Counted from the first letter of the stretch, positions 42,047-51,837 are shown. The stretch: DNA of 64,000 bases from Comamonas sp. BIGb0152 (GCF_024809975.1 NZ_JANUDY010000001.1:620001-684000); one strand, 5' to 3'. Notes: generated by a model not told the origin, from the sequence alone. Program-made: numbers and translations.

Positions 42047-43537
42047 TTAAGCGGTGCCGCCCACCGTCAAACCATCAATGCGCATGGTGGGCTGGCCTAC
42101 ACCTACCGGCACGCTCTGGCCTTCCTTGCCGCAGGTGCCTACGCCGCTGTCCAGGCGCATATCGTTGCCGATCATGCTGACGTGTTTCAGGCACTCGGGC
42201 CCGCTGCCTACAATGGTGGCGCCCTTGACGGGGTACTGGATCTTGCCGTTCTCCACCCAATAGGCTTCGCTGGCCGAGAAAACAAACTTGCCGCTGGTGA
42301 TATCGACCTGACCACCGCCAAAATTGCTGGCATACAGGCCTTTCTTGATCGAGGCAATGATCTCCTGCGGGTCCTTGTCGCCACCGAGCATGTAGGTGTT
42401 GGTCATGCGCGGCATGGGGATGTGGGCATAGCTCTCGCGCCGGCCATTGCCGGTGGGCTTGACCTTCATCAGCCGCGCATTCATCGCATCCTGGATATAG
42501 CCCTTCAAGATGCCATCTTCAATCAGCACATTGCGCTGGGTCGGCTGGCCCTCATCGTCCACATTCAGCGAGCCACGGCGGTCGGCAATCGTGCCGTCGT
42601 CCAGCACGGTCACGCCCTTGGCTGCCACGCGCTGGCCGATCATGCCGCTGAAGGCGCTGGAGCCCTTGCGGTTGAAGTCGCCTTCCAGGCCATGGCCCAC
42701 CGCCTCGTGCAGCAACACACCGGGCCAACCCGGGCCCAGGACCACGGTCATCACGCCAGCAGGCGCTGGGCGCGATTCCAGGTTCACCAAGGCCGCCTTC
42801 ACGGCCTCGTCCACATACTGCTGCACCAATGCATCGTCGAAATAGGCCAGACCAAAGCGACCACCGCCGCCCGCCGAGCCCACTTCGCGGCGGCTCTTGC
42901 TCTCGGCAATCACCGTCACCGACAGGCGCACCAGCGGGCGCACATCGGCTGCCAAGGTGCCATCGGCGCGCGCTACCAGCACCACATCGTGCTCAGCGGC
43001 CAGGCCGGCCATCACCTGCTTGACGCGCGGGTCCTTGGCGCGGGCCAGCTTCTCCACCTTCTCCAGCAAGGCGACTTTAGCGGTGCTGTCCAGGGTGGAA
43101 ATCGGGTCCAGATCGGGGTACAGCGAGCGGCTGAGCGCAATTTTCTTGGCTGGCACCTTGACCTGGCGCGACTGGCTCTGCGCCCCGATGCTGCGCACCG
43201 TATGGGCCGCATCCAGCAGGGAGGCCAGCGAGATGTCGTCCGAATAGGCAAAGGCGGTTTTCTCACCGGCGACAGCCCGCACTCCCACGCCCTGGTCGAT
43301 CGAGAAGGAACCTGTTTTGACGATGCCCTCTTCCAGGCTCCAGCCTTCAGCCCGCGTGTACTGGAAGTAAAGATCTGCATCATCCACCTTGTGGGCGCGG
43401 ATATCGGCCAGCGCGCGTGCCAGATGGCTGTCATCCAGACCGAAAGGCGTCAGCAGCAGGCTGCGCGCTATTTCCAGTCGTTGTTCGGTAGAAGCCGCCA
43501 GCGGCTTGGCCACAGCAAGGTCAAAAGGTGCATTCAT
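42047..43537 (-). CDS. tldD: Metalloprotease TldD
   Basis: The 496-residue protein has the HExxxH zinc motif in VLLHEAVGHGLEGDF and the TldD C-terminal block LGGDKDPQEIIASIKKGLYASNFGGGQVDITSGKF. TldD works with TldE/PmbA as a cytoplasmic protease that cuts unfolded peptides and some modified peptide precursors such as microcin B17. A tldE partner is not in this window. It is downstream of rodA on the same strand with a 176-bp gap that holds no gene I can support. Confidence 0.95.
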   Translation of the reverse strand: MNAPFDLAVAKPLAASTEQRLEIARSLLLTPFGLDDSHLARALADIRAHKVDDADLYFQYTRAEGWSLEEGIVKTGSFSIDQGVGVRAVAGEKTAFAYSDDISLASLLDAAHTVRSIGAQSQSRQVKVPAKKIALSRSLYPDLDPISTLDSTAKVALLEKVEKLARAKDPRVKQVMAGLAAEHDVVLVARADGTLAADVRPLVRLSVTVIAESKSRREVGSAGGGGRFGLAYFDDALVQQYVDEAVKAALVNLESRPAPAGVMTVVLGPGWPGVLLHEAVGHGLEGDFNRKGSSAFSGMIGQRVAAKGVTVLDDGTIADRRGSLNVDDEGQPTQRNVLIEDGILKGYIQDAMNARLMKVKPTGNGRRESYAHIPMPRMTNTYMLGGDKDPQEIIASIKKGLYASNFGGGQVDITSGKFVFSASEAYWVENGKIQYPVKGATIVGSGPECLKHVSMIGNDMRLDSGVGTCGKEGQSVPVGVGQPTMRIDGLTVGGTA

Positions 43538-43713
43538 AAGGCGATTTTAGGGCTTGCGCAATGGCCGTGGGCACATGCGTTGATTTGCGGCGGCCACGGG
43601 CAGGGCTGCGGCCTCTCAGGAATCTGCGGTTAAAGGCGTGGTTTTCAATGGGCGGGCGCCGCAGACTCGCCTTTCGACGACCCTGGCACGCCCCAAGCCG
43701 GCTGCGCCTTCCG

Positions 43714-44886
43714 CTACAGCCTGGGCGCCTGCTGCTGCGCCAGCTGGCGCTGCGAGCGTGCCACGGACATCAGGATGCCCAGCGCCAGCCCCAAGGTCAC
43801 CATGGCCGTGCCGCCGTAGCTGACAAAGGGCAAGGGCACGCCCACCACCGGCAAGATGCCGCTGACCATGCCCATGTTCACAAAAGCGTAGGTGAAAAAG
43901 ATCATCGATACCGCGCCCGCCATCAGGCGGCCAAACAAGGTGGGCGCACGCATCGCAATGGCCAGGCCGCGCCAGACCAGCAGCAAAAAGAAAAAGATCA
44001 GCAGCAGATTGCCGGCCAGGCCGAACTCTTCGGAAAACGCGGCAAAGATGAAGTCGGTGGTGCGCTCGGGGATGAACTCCAGATGGGTCTGTGTGCCGGC
44101 CATAAAGCCCTTGCCCATAAAGCCGCCCGAGCCGATCGCGATCATCCCCTGGATGATGTGAAAGCCTTTGCCCAACGGGTCACGGGTGGGGTCCAGCAGG
44201 GTGCAGACCCGCTGGCGCTGGTATTCATGCAGCACCACCAGGTCCATGCCGTCTTCGCAGAGGTGGTGGCCATAGATGGCGATCAGCAGCAAGCCAATGA
44301 CGCCAATCAGCACGGGCGGGATGATCAGCTTCCAGGACAGGCCGGCAAAATAGATGACGGCCAGGCCTGCGGCCATCACCAGCAAGGAGGTACCCAGATC
44401 CGGCTGCTTCATGATCAGACCGACTGGAATGACAAGGATCGCAAAGGCCACGACAAAATCGACCGGGCGCAAGGCCCCTTCGCGGCGCTGAAACCACCAG
44501 GCCAGCATCAAGGGCATCGCAATTTTCAGCAATTCGCTGGGCTGGATCACAATGCCCAGGTTCACCCAGCGCTGCGCCCCCTTCTTGGTGATGCCAAACA
44601 AGGCCACCGCCACCAGCAAGGCCACGCCCAGTGCATACAAAGGCAGGGCAAAGCTGGCCAGCCGGTGCGGAGGAATCTGCGACACCACCAGCAAAATGCC
44701 CAGGGCCAGCAGCATGTTGCGGCCATGGTCGGAAAAGCGCGAACCATGGTCAAAACCGGCGGAATACATCGCCGTCAGTCCGATGGCGGCCAAGGTGCCA
44801 ATGATGAAGATCAGCGGCCAGTCATAGCCGCGCAGCATCGGCAGCAGGCGCTGGAACACATTCGGTTTATCAAGAACTTCGGACAT
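43714..44886 (-). CDS. rodA: Rod-shape SEDS glycosyltransferase RodA
   Basis: The 390-residue protein (MSEVLDKPNVFQRLL; a start 9 bp upstream is possible but too close to the ribosome binding site) has about ten transmembrane helices and the SEDS signatures QPSELLKIA, RQRVCTLLDPTRDPLGKGFHIIQ, SEEFGLAG and PLPFVSYGG. RodA polymerises lateral-wall peptidoglycan together with PBP2. The full mre operon is not next to it here. A second SEDS protein, FtsW, is at 60.5-61.7 kb. Confidence 0.95.
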   Translation of the reverse strand: MSEVLDKPNVFQRLLPMLRGYDWPLIFIIGTLAAIGLTAMYSAGFDHGSRFSDHGRNMLLALGILLVVSQIPPHRLASFALPLYALGVALLVAVALFGITKKGAQRWVNLGIVIQPSELLKIAMPLMLAWWFQRREGALRPVDFVVAFAILVIPVGLIMKQPDLGTSLLVMAAGLAVIYFAGLSWKLIIPPVLIGVIGLLLIAIYGHHLCEDGMDLVVLHEYQRQRVCTLLDPTRDPLGKGFHIIQGMIAIGSGGFMGKGFMAGTQTHLEFIPERTTDFIFAAFSEEFGLAGNLLLIFFFLLLVWRGLAIAMRAPTLFGRLMAGAVSMIFFTYAFVNMGMVSGILPVVGVPLPFVSYGGTAMVTLGLALGILMSVARSQRQLAQQQAPRL

Positions 44887-45038
44887 GGCCGCCATTATCC
44901 TTGCTTGGCATCGACGGGCTTATCAGCACTGTTGGTAAAGGCCGGTTTTACACATCCAGGGCGGGCCAGATCAATTCAACAAAACAATTGGGGTTGGCAA
45001 AGCGTTGACTGGATGGGTCCGAGCGCTATTATTTGTGC

Positions 45039-45629
45039 ATGACGACCACCCACTTGCTTTACCTGCACGGCTTTCGCTCCTCCCCCCAGTCTGCCAAGGC
45101 CCAGCGCCTGCAGCAGCATATCGCGCAGACGCGCCCCCACGTCGTGTGGTCCGCGCCGCAGCTGCCCCCGTCGCCCCAAGAGGCCGCCGATCTGCTGCTG
45201 GCCACCACCCGCAGCTGGGCGGGTTTGCCGCCAGAGAGCCTGGCCATCGTCGGCTCCTCGCTGGGCGGCTTTTACGCCAGCTGGATCGCCCAGCAACTGC
45301 GCTGCAAAAGCGTGATGCTCAACCCATCGACGACACCCTGGCTGACCTTGGAGCAGCACCTGGGCGAGCAGACCGCTTGGCACAACCCGGATGCCTCCTT
45401 TTTCTTTCGCCCGGAATACCTGCAGCAACTCCAGGCACTGGACGTCAGCGGCCAGCCTCCCGCCGCCGCCCAGCTGCTGATTGCGGCCATGGGCGATGAG
45501 GTGCTGCACTGGCAGGACATGGTGGCGCGCTACCCCAGCGCCCAATTGCTGCTGGACGAAGGCAGCGACCATGCACTTTCCAACTTTGAGAGCTATTTGC
45601 CGCAGATAGATGCATTTTTGGGCTGGTAA
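45039..45629 (+). CDS. yqiA: YqiA-type alpha/beta-hydrolase esterase
   Basis: The 196-residue protein has an alpha/beta-hydrolase core: the oxyanion strand LLYLHGFRSSPQSAKA, nucleophile elbow GSSLGGFYA with Ser, an acidic residue in MGDEV, and the late His in EGSDHALSNFE. This is the YqiA pattern; E. coli YqiA is a short-chain acyl-CoA/ester hydrolase near parE. It starts at MTTTHLL. It precedes the RNB ribonuclease gene on the same strand. Confidence 0.88.
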   Translation: MTTTHLLYLHGFRSSPQSAKAQRLQQHIAQTRPHVVWSAPQLPPSPQEAADLLLATTRSWAGLPPESLAIVGSSLGGFYASWIAQQLRCKSVMLNPSTTPWLTLEQHLGEQTAWHNPDASFFFRPEYLQQLQALDVSGQPPAAAQLLIAAMGDEVLHWQDMVARYPSAQLLLDEGSDHALSNFESYLPQIDAFLGW

Positions 45630-45755
45630 GCACCCCGCCAGGGGCTGCGCAGCCTGCACCCCTGGGGTTGCAACCAACAAACAGTTGCCGCCATCCCCAG
45701 CAAAAAACCCTGCAGCAGCGCCCTGGCACCATCCAGCATGGGAAAATGCGCGCCT

Positions 45756-47822
45756 ATGTATGCACTGTTTGACGACGCTGGCAAATTTCTGGCTGGCCGT
45801 ATCCTCTCCGAAGCTGAAAGCTCCGCCCAAATTGAATTGGACTCCGGCAAACGGGTCAAGGTCAAAGCAGCGAACCTGCTTCTCAAATTTGACAAGCCCA
45901 CGCCCGCTGAGCTGATCGCGCAGGCGCAAGCCTTGTCGGAAGAGATCGACCCCCAGCTGGCTTGGGAGTTTGCGCCTGAGCAGGAGTTTGGCTTTGCCGA
46001 CCTGGCGCGCGACTACTTCTCGGAGAACGCCTCGATCACCGAGCAGGTGGCGGCGCTGTTTACCTTGTTTGAGGCACCGCACTACTTCCGCCGCGCCGGC
46101 AAGGGCCGCTTCAAGAAGGCTCCGGCCGAGATCGTGCAACAAGCGCTGGCCGCCATCGAGAAAAAGGCCCAGCTGCAGGCGCAGATCGACGCCTGGGCGG
46201 TTGAGCTGGCCAACGGCCAGTGCCCGGCCCCCGTGCAGCAGCAGCTCTACAAGATTCTGTTCCGCCCCGACAAGAACGCACCCGAATACAAGGCCGTCGT
46301 CGAGGCCAGCCGCAAGGCGCAGCTGGCACCGCTGGCCCTGCTGCAAAAGGCCGGCGCCATCGACTCGTCCTACCAGTTCCACTGGCAGCGCTTCCTGTTT
46401 GACAACTTCCCCAAGGGCACGGGCTTCCCAACAGTCACCGCGCCGCTGCCGCCGGCGGATCTGCCGCTGGCAACCGTGGAGGCCTACTCCATCGACGATT
46501 CGGCCACCACCGAAATCGACGATGCGCTGTCCGTGCAAGGGCTGGGCTCCGGCCAGGTCATCGTGGGCGTGCACATTGCTGCGCCCGGCCTGGCCATCGA
46601 GCCGGGCTCGGCCCTCGACCACCTGGGCCGCAGCCGCTACTCCACCGTGTACATGCCGGGCTACAAGGTCACCATGCTGCCCGATGAAGTGGTGCAGATC
46701 TACACCCTCGACGAAGGCCGCGCCAACCCGGCCGTGTCGCTCTACGTCACCTACGACGAAGCCACCCTGGAAGTGCTGAACAAGGAAACGCGCCTGGAGC
46801 GCGTGCCCGTGGTTACCAACTTCCGCTACGACAAGCTCGATCACATCGCCACCGAAGCCTGGCTGACCGATCCCAGCTTGCAGATCGAGGACACGCCCCA
46901 GCCACTGCTGGACAAGCGTGACGAGCTGAGCTTCCTCTACCGCCTCTCGCGCCACCTCAAAGCTGGCCGCGAAGTGGTGCGCGGCAAGCCCGAGAACTTC
47001 AACCGCCCGGACTACAACTTCCGCCTGCAAGGCAATGGCGACCAGGTCCCCAATGGCTCGGAGATCGTGCAGATCACGGTGCGCAAGCGCGGTGCGCCGC
47101 TGGACCTGATCGTTGCCGAAGCGGCCATCGTTGCCAACAGCAGCTGGGGCCAGTTGCTGGCCGACCATGGCGTGCCCGGCATCTACCGCAGCCAGGCCAG
47201 CCTGGCACCGGGCATCAAGGTGCGCATGTCCACCAAGGCCCTGCCCCATGCCGGCATTGGCGTCAAAAGCTATGTCTGGGCCACCTCGCCGCTGCGCCGC
47301 TATACCGACCTGGCCAACCAGTGGCAGATCATCGCCTGTGCGCGCCATGGCGCCACGGCCGCGCTGGTCGCCCCATTCAAGCCCAAGGATGCGGAGCTGT
47401 TCTCCATCATCAGCGGCTTTGATGCGGCTTACAGCGCCTACAACGGCTACCAGGCCGGCATGGAACGCTACTGGACCTTGAAGTACCTGACGCAAAACGG
47501 CATCAGTGACCTCACTGCAACAGTTATGAAGGAAGGCCCGGCAGGCAGCATGCTCGTGCGTGCAGATGAACTACCATTGGTGTTTCCGGTGCTGGGTGCG
47601 CAGAGTCTGCCGCGTGGTGCCCAAGTCCGGGTCAAGCTCGGCGAGATCGACGAGATCACGTTGGATGTGACTGGAACCGTGCTGGAGAGACTGGACGACG
47701 AACAGGCCAACCAGGCCGAGACAGAGTCGCCAGAAGACGAGGAGGAGGCTGTAGCCGGGCCCATCGCAATTGCGGTGGACATGGGCGACGGTGAGGACGC
47801 GGCGGCCATAAAAACCGATTAA
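45756..47822 (+). CDS. RNB-domain exoribonuclease (RNase II family)
   Basis: The 688-residue protein starts MYALFDDAGKFLAGRIL; an ATG 18 bp upstream is an alternative. It has an N-terminal domain with a KVKAANLLLKF segment, then the RNB catalytic domain with YSIDDSATTEIDDALSV (the metal-binding Asp cluster), HIAAPG, RSRYSTVYMPG and SPLRRYTDLANQWQI. This is the RNB-family pattern of betaproteobacterial RNase II-like proteins that lack the typical C-terminal S1 domain; an acidic tail ends the protein. It degrades RNA 3' to 5'. First of the run RNB-tonB-aroE-mtgA. Confidence 0.92.
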   Translation: MYALFDDAGKFLAGRILSEAESSAQIELDSGKRVKVKAANLLLKFDKPTPAELIAQAQALSEEIDPQLAWEFAPEQEFGFADLARDYFSENASITEQVAALFTLFEAPHYFRRAGKGRFKKAPAEIVQQALAAIEKKAQLQAQIDAWAVELANGQCPAPVQQQLYKILFRPDKNAPEYKAVVEASRKAQLAPLALLQKAGAIDSSYQFHWQRFLFDNFPKGTGFPTVTAPLPPADLPLATVEAYSIDDSATTEIDDALSVQGLGSGQVIVGVHIAAPGLAIEPGSALDHLGRSRYSTVYMPGYKVTMLPDEVVQIYTLDEGRANPAVSLYVTYDEATLEVLNKETRLERVPVVTNFRYDKLDHIATEAWLTDPSLQIEDTPQPLLDKRDELSFLYRLSRHLKAGREVVRGKPENFNRPDYNFRLQGNGDQVPNGSEIVQITVRKRGAPLDLIVAEAAIVANSSWGQLLADHGVPGIYRSQASLAPGIKVRMSTKALPHAGIGVKSYVWATSPLRRYTDLANQWQIIACARHGATAALVAPFKPKDAELFSIISGFDAAYSAYNGYQAGMERYWTLKYLTQNGISDLTATVMKEGPAGSMLVRADELPLVFPVLGAQSLPRGAQVRVKLGEIDEITLDVTGTVLERLDDEQANQAETESPEDEEEAVAGPIAIAVDMGDGEDAAAIKTD

Positions 47823-47831
47823 CCCGGAACC

Positions 47832-48704
47832 GTGAAGTTTTTGCCATTTCTTCGATCCCTGTCCACGCTGCAACTGGCGCTGGCCGTGTCCGTGCTGTTG
47901 CACGTCGCCGTCCTGAGCATCCGCTTTGTCGATCCCCAGGCCTTTGACCGGGTGTTTGAAGACACCCCGCTCGAAGTGATCCTGGTCAACGCCAAATCCA
48001 ACGACGCCCCGCCCGACAAGGCCCAGGCTGTGGCCCAGGCCAACCTGGCCGGCGGCGGCGAATCGGCCAACAGCCAAGAGCGCGCCACCAGCCCCATGCC
48101 CTACTCGGCCATCACTAATATGGGGGATGACTTTGAAGAGCGCCAGCGCCAGGTCGATGCCATGCAGTCCCAGCAAATGCAGCTGCTGGCCGATCTGCGC
48201 AACCAGCTGGCCCAGTACCAGCCACCCGACGCGCGCAAAACCAGCGCCTCGCAGGCAGAGGTGGAGCAAGAGGAAAAGCACAAGCAACTGCTCAAGATGC
48301 TGGCCGAAATTGAAAAGCGCATTCACGAAGAAAACGCCCGGCCCAAAAAACGCTACATCAGCCCCGCCACCCGCGAAGAGGTGTTTGCCATCTACTACGA
48401 CCAGCTGCGCCGCAAGGTTGAAGACCGGGGCACCAGCAACTTCCCCGAAGCCGGTGGCAGAAAACTCTATGGCGAGCTGGTCATGATCATGACCGTCAAC
48501 CACGACGGCCGGGTGCTGGGCACCGAGGTCTACAAAAGCTCGGGCAACCAGCAGCTCGACCGCCGCGCCGAAGCCATCGCCGTCAGCAGCGGCCCCTTTG
48601 GCCATTTTGGCCCCGCGCTACGCGCCAAGGCCGACCAGATTGCCATCGTCTCCAAATTCCGCTTCACCCGCGAGCAGACCCTGGAAACGGCCAATTTGCA
48701 GTAA
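47832..48704 (+). CDS. TonB C-terminal domain energy transducer-like protein
   Basis: The 290-residue protein starts at a GTG (read as Met; MKFLPFLRSL), 9 bp after the ribonuclease stop. It has a single N-terminal transmembrane helix (about 12-32), an acidic/Gln-rich coiled-coil middle (about 95-170) with EERQRQVDAMQSQQMQ, and a C-terminal TonB-like domain (about 185-285, YDQLRRKVEDRG...). There is no Pro-rich spacer. No exbB/exbD genes are adjacent. Role as TonB-type transducer is inferred from domain order only. Confidence 0.8.
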   Translation: MKFLPFLRSLSTLQLALAVSVLLHVAVLSIRFVDPQAFDRVFEDTPLEVILVNAKSNDAPPDKAQAVAQANLAGGGESANSQERATSPMPYSAITNMGDDFEERQRQVDAMQSQQMQLLADLRNQLAQYQPPDARKTSASQAEVEQEEKHKQLLKMLAEIEKRIHEENARPKKRYISPATREEVFAIYYDQLRRKVEDRGTSNFPEAGGRKLYGELVMIMTVNHDGRVLGTEVYKSSGNQQLDRRAEAIAVSSGPFGHFGPALRAKADQIAIVSKFRFTREQTLETANLQ

Positions 48705-48824
48705 AGTGGCATCCGCCCTTTTGCGACCCTTGTTGGCACCCCTGTGGGCAAGCATGCGCAGCCGGGTGCCGTTTTTCCGCCATGTGCTGCATGCGCCTGT
48801 CTTGCAGCTCAAGCCGCTACCACC

Positions 48825-49670
48825 ATGCCTCTTCCAGACCGCTATTGCGTCATCGGCAACCCGATTGCCCACAGCCGCTCACCCCGCATCCATACCTTGT
48901 TTGCACAGCTGACCGACCAGGCCTTGGTCTACGAGCGCGAGCTGGTCGCTCTGGATGGTTTTGACGCCGCCGTGCAGCAACTGGTGCAGACAGGCACCCG
49001 GGGCATGAATGTGACCGTGCCCTTCAAACTGGAAGCCGCAGGCCTGGCGGACAGCCGCAGCGATCGGGTGCTGCGTGCAGGCGCTGCCAACACCCTGGTG
49101 GTGGGCGCCGATGGCCGCATCCATGCCGACAACACCGACGGCCTGGGCCTGGTGGCCGACATTGTGCGCAATGCAGGCGTGGCGTTGGCCGGCCAGCGCG
49201 TGCTGCTGCTGGGCGCAGGTGGTGCAGCTGCGGGCGCGTTGGCGCCGCTGTTGGCCGAAGCCCCAGCCCTGCTTGTGGTCTGCAACCGCACCCATGCCAA
49301 GGCCCAGCATCTGGTGGACCTGCACGCCGATCTGATCCAGGGCACCGCGACCCAACTGCAGGCGTTGGCAACAGATGCGCTGGCTGGCCCGTTTGACGTG
49401 GTGATCAACGCCACCGCCAGCAGCCTGCAAGGCGCCGCCATCCCCGTGCCCGGCCAGCTGCTGCGCCCGGGTGCACTGGCTTACGACATGATGTACGGCC
49501 CCGCTGCCGAGCCCTTTTTGCAATGGGCCAGCCAACACGGCGCCACCGGCCGCGATGGCCTGGGCATGCTGGTTGAGCAAGCGGCCGAGGCCTTTGCGCT
49601 GTGGCGCGGGGTGCGCCCGCCGTCACAGCAGGTACTGGCGCAGCTGCGCCGCGAACTAGCGACCCCCTGA
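48825..49670 (+). CDS. aroE: Shikimate dehydrogenase
   Basis: AroE reduces 3-dehydroshikimate to shikimate with NADPH. The 281-residue protein starts MPLPDRYCVIGNPIAHSRSP; the shikimate-binding Ser pair is in NPIAHSRSPRIH, the catalytic Lys in MNVTVPFKLEA and NTDG in NTDGLGLV, then the NADP loop LLGAGGAAAGAL and CNRTHAKA. The long N-terminal frame (MGKHAQPG...) is non-coding upstream sequence. It is the fourth shikimate-pathway gene of the window (with aroB, aroK, aroG). Confidence 0.96.
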   Translation: MPLPDRYCVIGNPIAHSRSPRIHTLFAQLTDQALVYERELVALDGFDAAVQQLVQTGTRGMNVTVPFKLEAAGLADSRSDRVLRAGAANTLVVGADGRIHADNTDGLGLVADIVRNAGVALAGQRVLLLGAGGAAAGALAPLLAEAPALLVVCNRTHAKAQHLVDLHADLIQGTATQLQALATDALAGPFDVVINATASSLQGAAIPVPGQLLRPGALAYDMMYGPAAEPFLQWASQHGATGRDGLGMLVEQAAEAFALWRGVRPPSQQVLAQLRRELATP

Positions 49671-49715
49671 GTACGCCATGACGGGCGCCCGCCGACTCCC
49701 ACTCTGGCTCCGAAC

Positions 49716-50504
49716 ATGAAGGCCATCGCGCGCTGGATCGGATGGGTGCTGCTGCTGGCTTTGGGCCTGCAGCTGTTCTTTATTACGCGCATCGCGGTGA
49801 TGGCCAGCATCGACCCGGCATCCACCGCGTTTGAGCGCAGCGAGGCCTGGCGCCAGGTGCGCCACGACGGGCGCCTGCACTGGCGCCAGCAATGGCGCCC
49901 TTACACGCAGATATCCGACCACCTCAAGCGCGCCGTCGTCGCCTCGGAAGACGACGATTTCGTCAACCATGACGGCGTGCTCTGGGATGCGATAGAAAAG
50001 GCCCGCGCGCGCAACGCCAAGGCCATGGAGCGCGCTGAACAGCGCAAGGAAAAAGCGCTGGAACGCGCCCAGGCCCAGGCAGAGAAGCGCGGCCAGGCAT
50101 TCGATCCCAACACGGTGCAGGAGGGGCCACCCGTCAAGCTCATGGGCGGCTCGACCATCACCCAGCAACTGGCCAAAAACCTGTTGCTGTCCTCGGAGCG
50201 CAACCTGCTGCGCAAAGGCCAGGAGTTGGTGCTGACCTATGCGCTGGAATCGTTGCTCAGCAAGCAGCGCATTCTGGAGCTGTATTTGAACCATGCTGAA
50301 TGGGGCGATGGCGTGTTTGGCGCAGAAGCGGCGGCCCAGCGCTACTTTGGCAAATCGGCGGCCCAGCTAAGCGCCTACGAAGCCGCACGCCTGGCCGTCA
50401 TGCTGCCCAACCCCAAGGGCGCAGAAAAGAACCCGCAATCGGCCTACCTCAACCGCCGCAGTGCCACCATTGCGGCACGCATGCGCTATGCTGAGATTCC
50501 CTGA
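49716..50504 (+). CDS. mtgA: Monofunctional peptidoglycan glycosyltransferase with a charged insert
   Basis: The 262-residue protein has one N-terminal membrane helix (about 8-27) and a GT51 domain: catalytic Glu in VVASEDDDFVNHDGV, then GGSTITQQLAKNL, YLNHAEWGDGVFGAEAAAQRYF and AARLAVMLPNPKG. Between the ED-motif and GGSTITQQ there are about 40 extra residues (near 93-140) rich in Ala, Arg, Lys, Glu and Gln, predicted helical/coiled coil, absent from E. coli MtgA (242 residues). It starts 45 bp after aroE. Confidence 0.9.
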   Translation: MKAIARWIGWVLLLALGLQLFFITRIAVMASIDPASTAFERSEAWRQVRHDGRLHWRQQWRPYTQISDHLKRAVVASEDDDFVNHDGVLWDAIEKARARNAKAMERAEQRKEKALERAQAQAEKRGQAFDPNTVQEGPPVKLMGGSTITQQLAKNLLLSSERNLLRKGQELVLTYALESLLSKQRILELYLNHAEWGDGVFGAEAAAQRYFGKSAAQLSAYEAARLAVMLPNPKGAEKNPQSAYLNRRSATIAARMRYAEIP

Positions 50505-50537
50505 ATTCCGGCCCGGCCGGCACCCCCACCGAACAGC

Positions 50538-51086
50538 ATGAGAATCATCGGCATCGATCCCGGCTTGCAGACGACCGGCTTTGGCATCATCGACGTGGAC
50601 GGCCAGCGCTTGTCCTATGTGGCCAGCGGCACCATCCGCACCACCACCCTGGATCTGGGCAACCTGCCGGGTCGCTTGAAGATGATCTTTGACGGCATCT
50701 GCGAAGTCAGCCAGCGCTACCAGCCCGACATGGCTTCGGTGGAGATCGTGTTTGTCAACGTCAATCCACAATCGACCTTGCTGCTGGGCCAGGCCCGGGG
50801 CTGCGCGCTGACGGCCCTGGTATCGCAAAATCTGCCGGTGGCCGAATACACCGCATTGCAGATGAAAAAAGCCGTGGTGGGCCATGGGCGCGCCGCCAAG
50901 AACCAGATCCAGGAGATGGTCAAGCGCCTGCTACAGCTGCCCGGGCTGCCCGGCACCGATGCAGCGGATGCGCTGGGCATGGCGATAACCCATGCCCACG
51001 CAGGCTTGTCGATGGCCCGCATGGCCGAGGTGAGCCCTTTGCAGCGGCGCCAGCATGCGATGTACAAGGCCGGCCGCAGCTACTGA
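50538..51086 (+). CDS. ruvC: Holliday junction resolvase RuvC
   Basis: The 182-residue protein starts [19 protein letters not shown], with the catalytic Asp7. Other acidic residues are Glu in [11 protein letters not shown] and Asp in [16 protein letters not shown]. RuvC cuts Holliday junctions in complex with RuvAB; ruvA and ruvB are not adjacent here. Typical length. Starts 34 bp after mtgA. Confidence 0.96.
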   Translation: MRIIGIDPGLQTTGFGIIDVDGQRLSYVASGTIRTTTLDLGNLPGRLKMIFDGICEVSQRYQPDMASVEIVFVNVNPQSTLLLGQARGCALTALVSQNLPVAEYTALQMKKAVVGHGRAAKNQIQEMVKRLLQLPGLPGTDAADALGMAITHAHAGLSMARMAEVSPLQRRQHAMYKAGRSY

Positions 51087-51144
51087 GCCAGCGCCCCCAG
51101 GCCCGTTGCGCTATAGGCCAGAGCCGGCGCAAACTCCGCAGACA

Positions 51145-51178
51145 AAAAAAAACCTGTGCATCGCTAGGTGCACAGGTC
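51145..51178 (-). terminator. Intrinsic terminator facing the minus strand
   Basis: On the minus strand a 9-bp stem (acctgtgca / tgcacaggt) ends directly in a run of eight T. It terminates transcription from the rcnB-like gene, about 160 nt downstream of its stop; ruvC ends on the opposite strand 60 bp away. The gap in between holds a short hairpin but no gene I can support. Confidence 0.85.
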
Positions 51179-51336
51179 TGGTCGGCTACAGGCTCCTTGT
51201 GCGTGGATCCGTGCGCTCCGTGAAGCAGCGCTCGGCACAAGGTGCAACCACCAAAGTAAGCTTTGGAGTGGGCGGGCGCATAAAGGTTCGCTTAGGGCGC
51301 CATGCAAACCCTCAATTATGGCCAGTTCGCGGCGTC

Positions 51337-51837
51337 TCAATAAGCATTGATAACAATATTGGCGATCAAGCCGGAGCCCACCGCAATCAGCAGGTAGTCG
51401 CCGCCGTACTGGATCCATTGGTAGCCCCGGGGTGGTGCGCTCAGCCGGTGGCCACGCCAGTCGCCCACCACATAGCTGTAGCCCCGGTAAGGCGCGGGCA
51501 CATAGCCACCGCGGTACCAGTCGTTGCGCGGGCCAATGCCCCGGCCACGGTCGGGCACCACCACGACGCGGGGCGGAGGACGGTGATCGTGGCGATAGCC
51601 ACGGCGGGATTCTTCATAGCGGCGATCCCGTTCGCGCTCGCGCTCCCAGCGGCGCTGCTGGCCGTGCGGGCCATGGTCGCGGTCACGCCGATCGTCACGC
51701 TGGTAATGGCGGCCATCGCCGTGGCGGCCATCTGGCTGCGCCTGTGCCGGGGCACTGAAAGCCATGGCGCCAGCCAATGCCAGGGCCAGACTGCCAATGC
51801 CAGCCAGGCGGCTCAAACGGCTAGGGGTAGTGCTCAT
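51337..51837 (-). CDS. RcnB-family periplasmic protein
   Basis: The 166-residue protein has a Sec signal peptide (cleavage near APAQAQ, residue 33), a long stretch rich in Arg, Asp, His and Gln (DGRHYQRDDRRDRDHGPHGQQRR and onward, about 35-85), then the RcnB block RNDWYRGGYVP, RGYSYVVGDWRGHRLSAPPRGYQWIQYGGDYLLIAV. E. coli RcnB is a small periplasmic protein linked to nickel/cobalt homeostasis; the His/Asp/Arg-rich stretch suggests metal binding. No rcnA or rcnR neighbour. Function inferred from family. Confidence 0.85.
   Translation of the reverse strand: MSTTPSRLSRLAGIGSLALALAGAMAFSAPAQAQPDGRHGDGRHYQRDDRRDRDHGPHGQQRRWERERERDRRYEESRRGYRHDHRPPPRVVVVPDRGRGIGPRNDWYRGGYVPAPYRGYSYVVGDWRGHRLSAPPRGYQWIQYGGDYLLIAVGSGLIANIVINAY

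Noticed and set aside
43561-43713. Possible small gene between tldD and rodA
   Set aside because: Frames here are Arg/Leu-rich continuations of shadows with no ribosome binding site.
44976-47495. Long minus-strand open frame (839 codons) opposite the RNB ribonuclease
   Set aside because: Shadow of a certain RNB-domain gene; no domain or sensible start.
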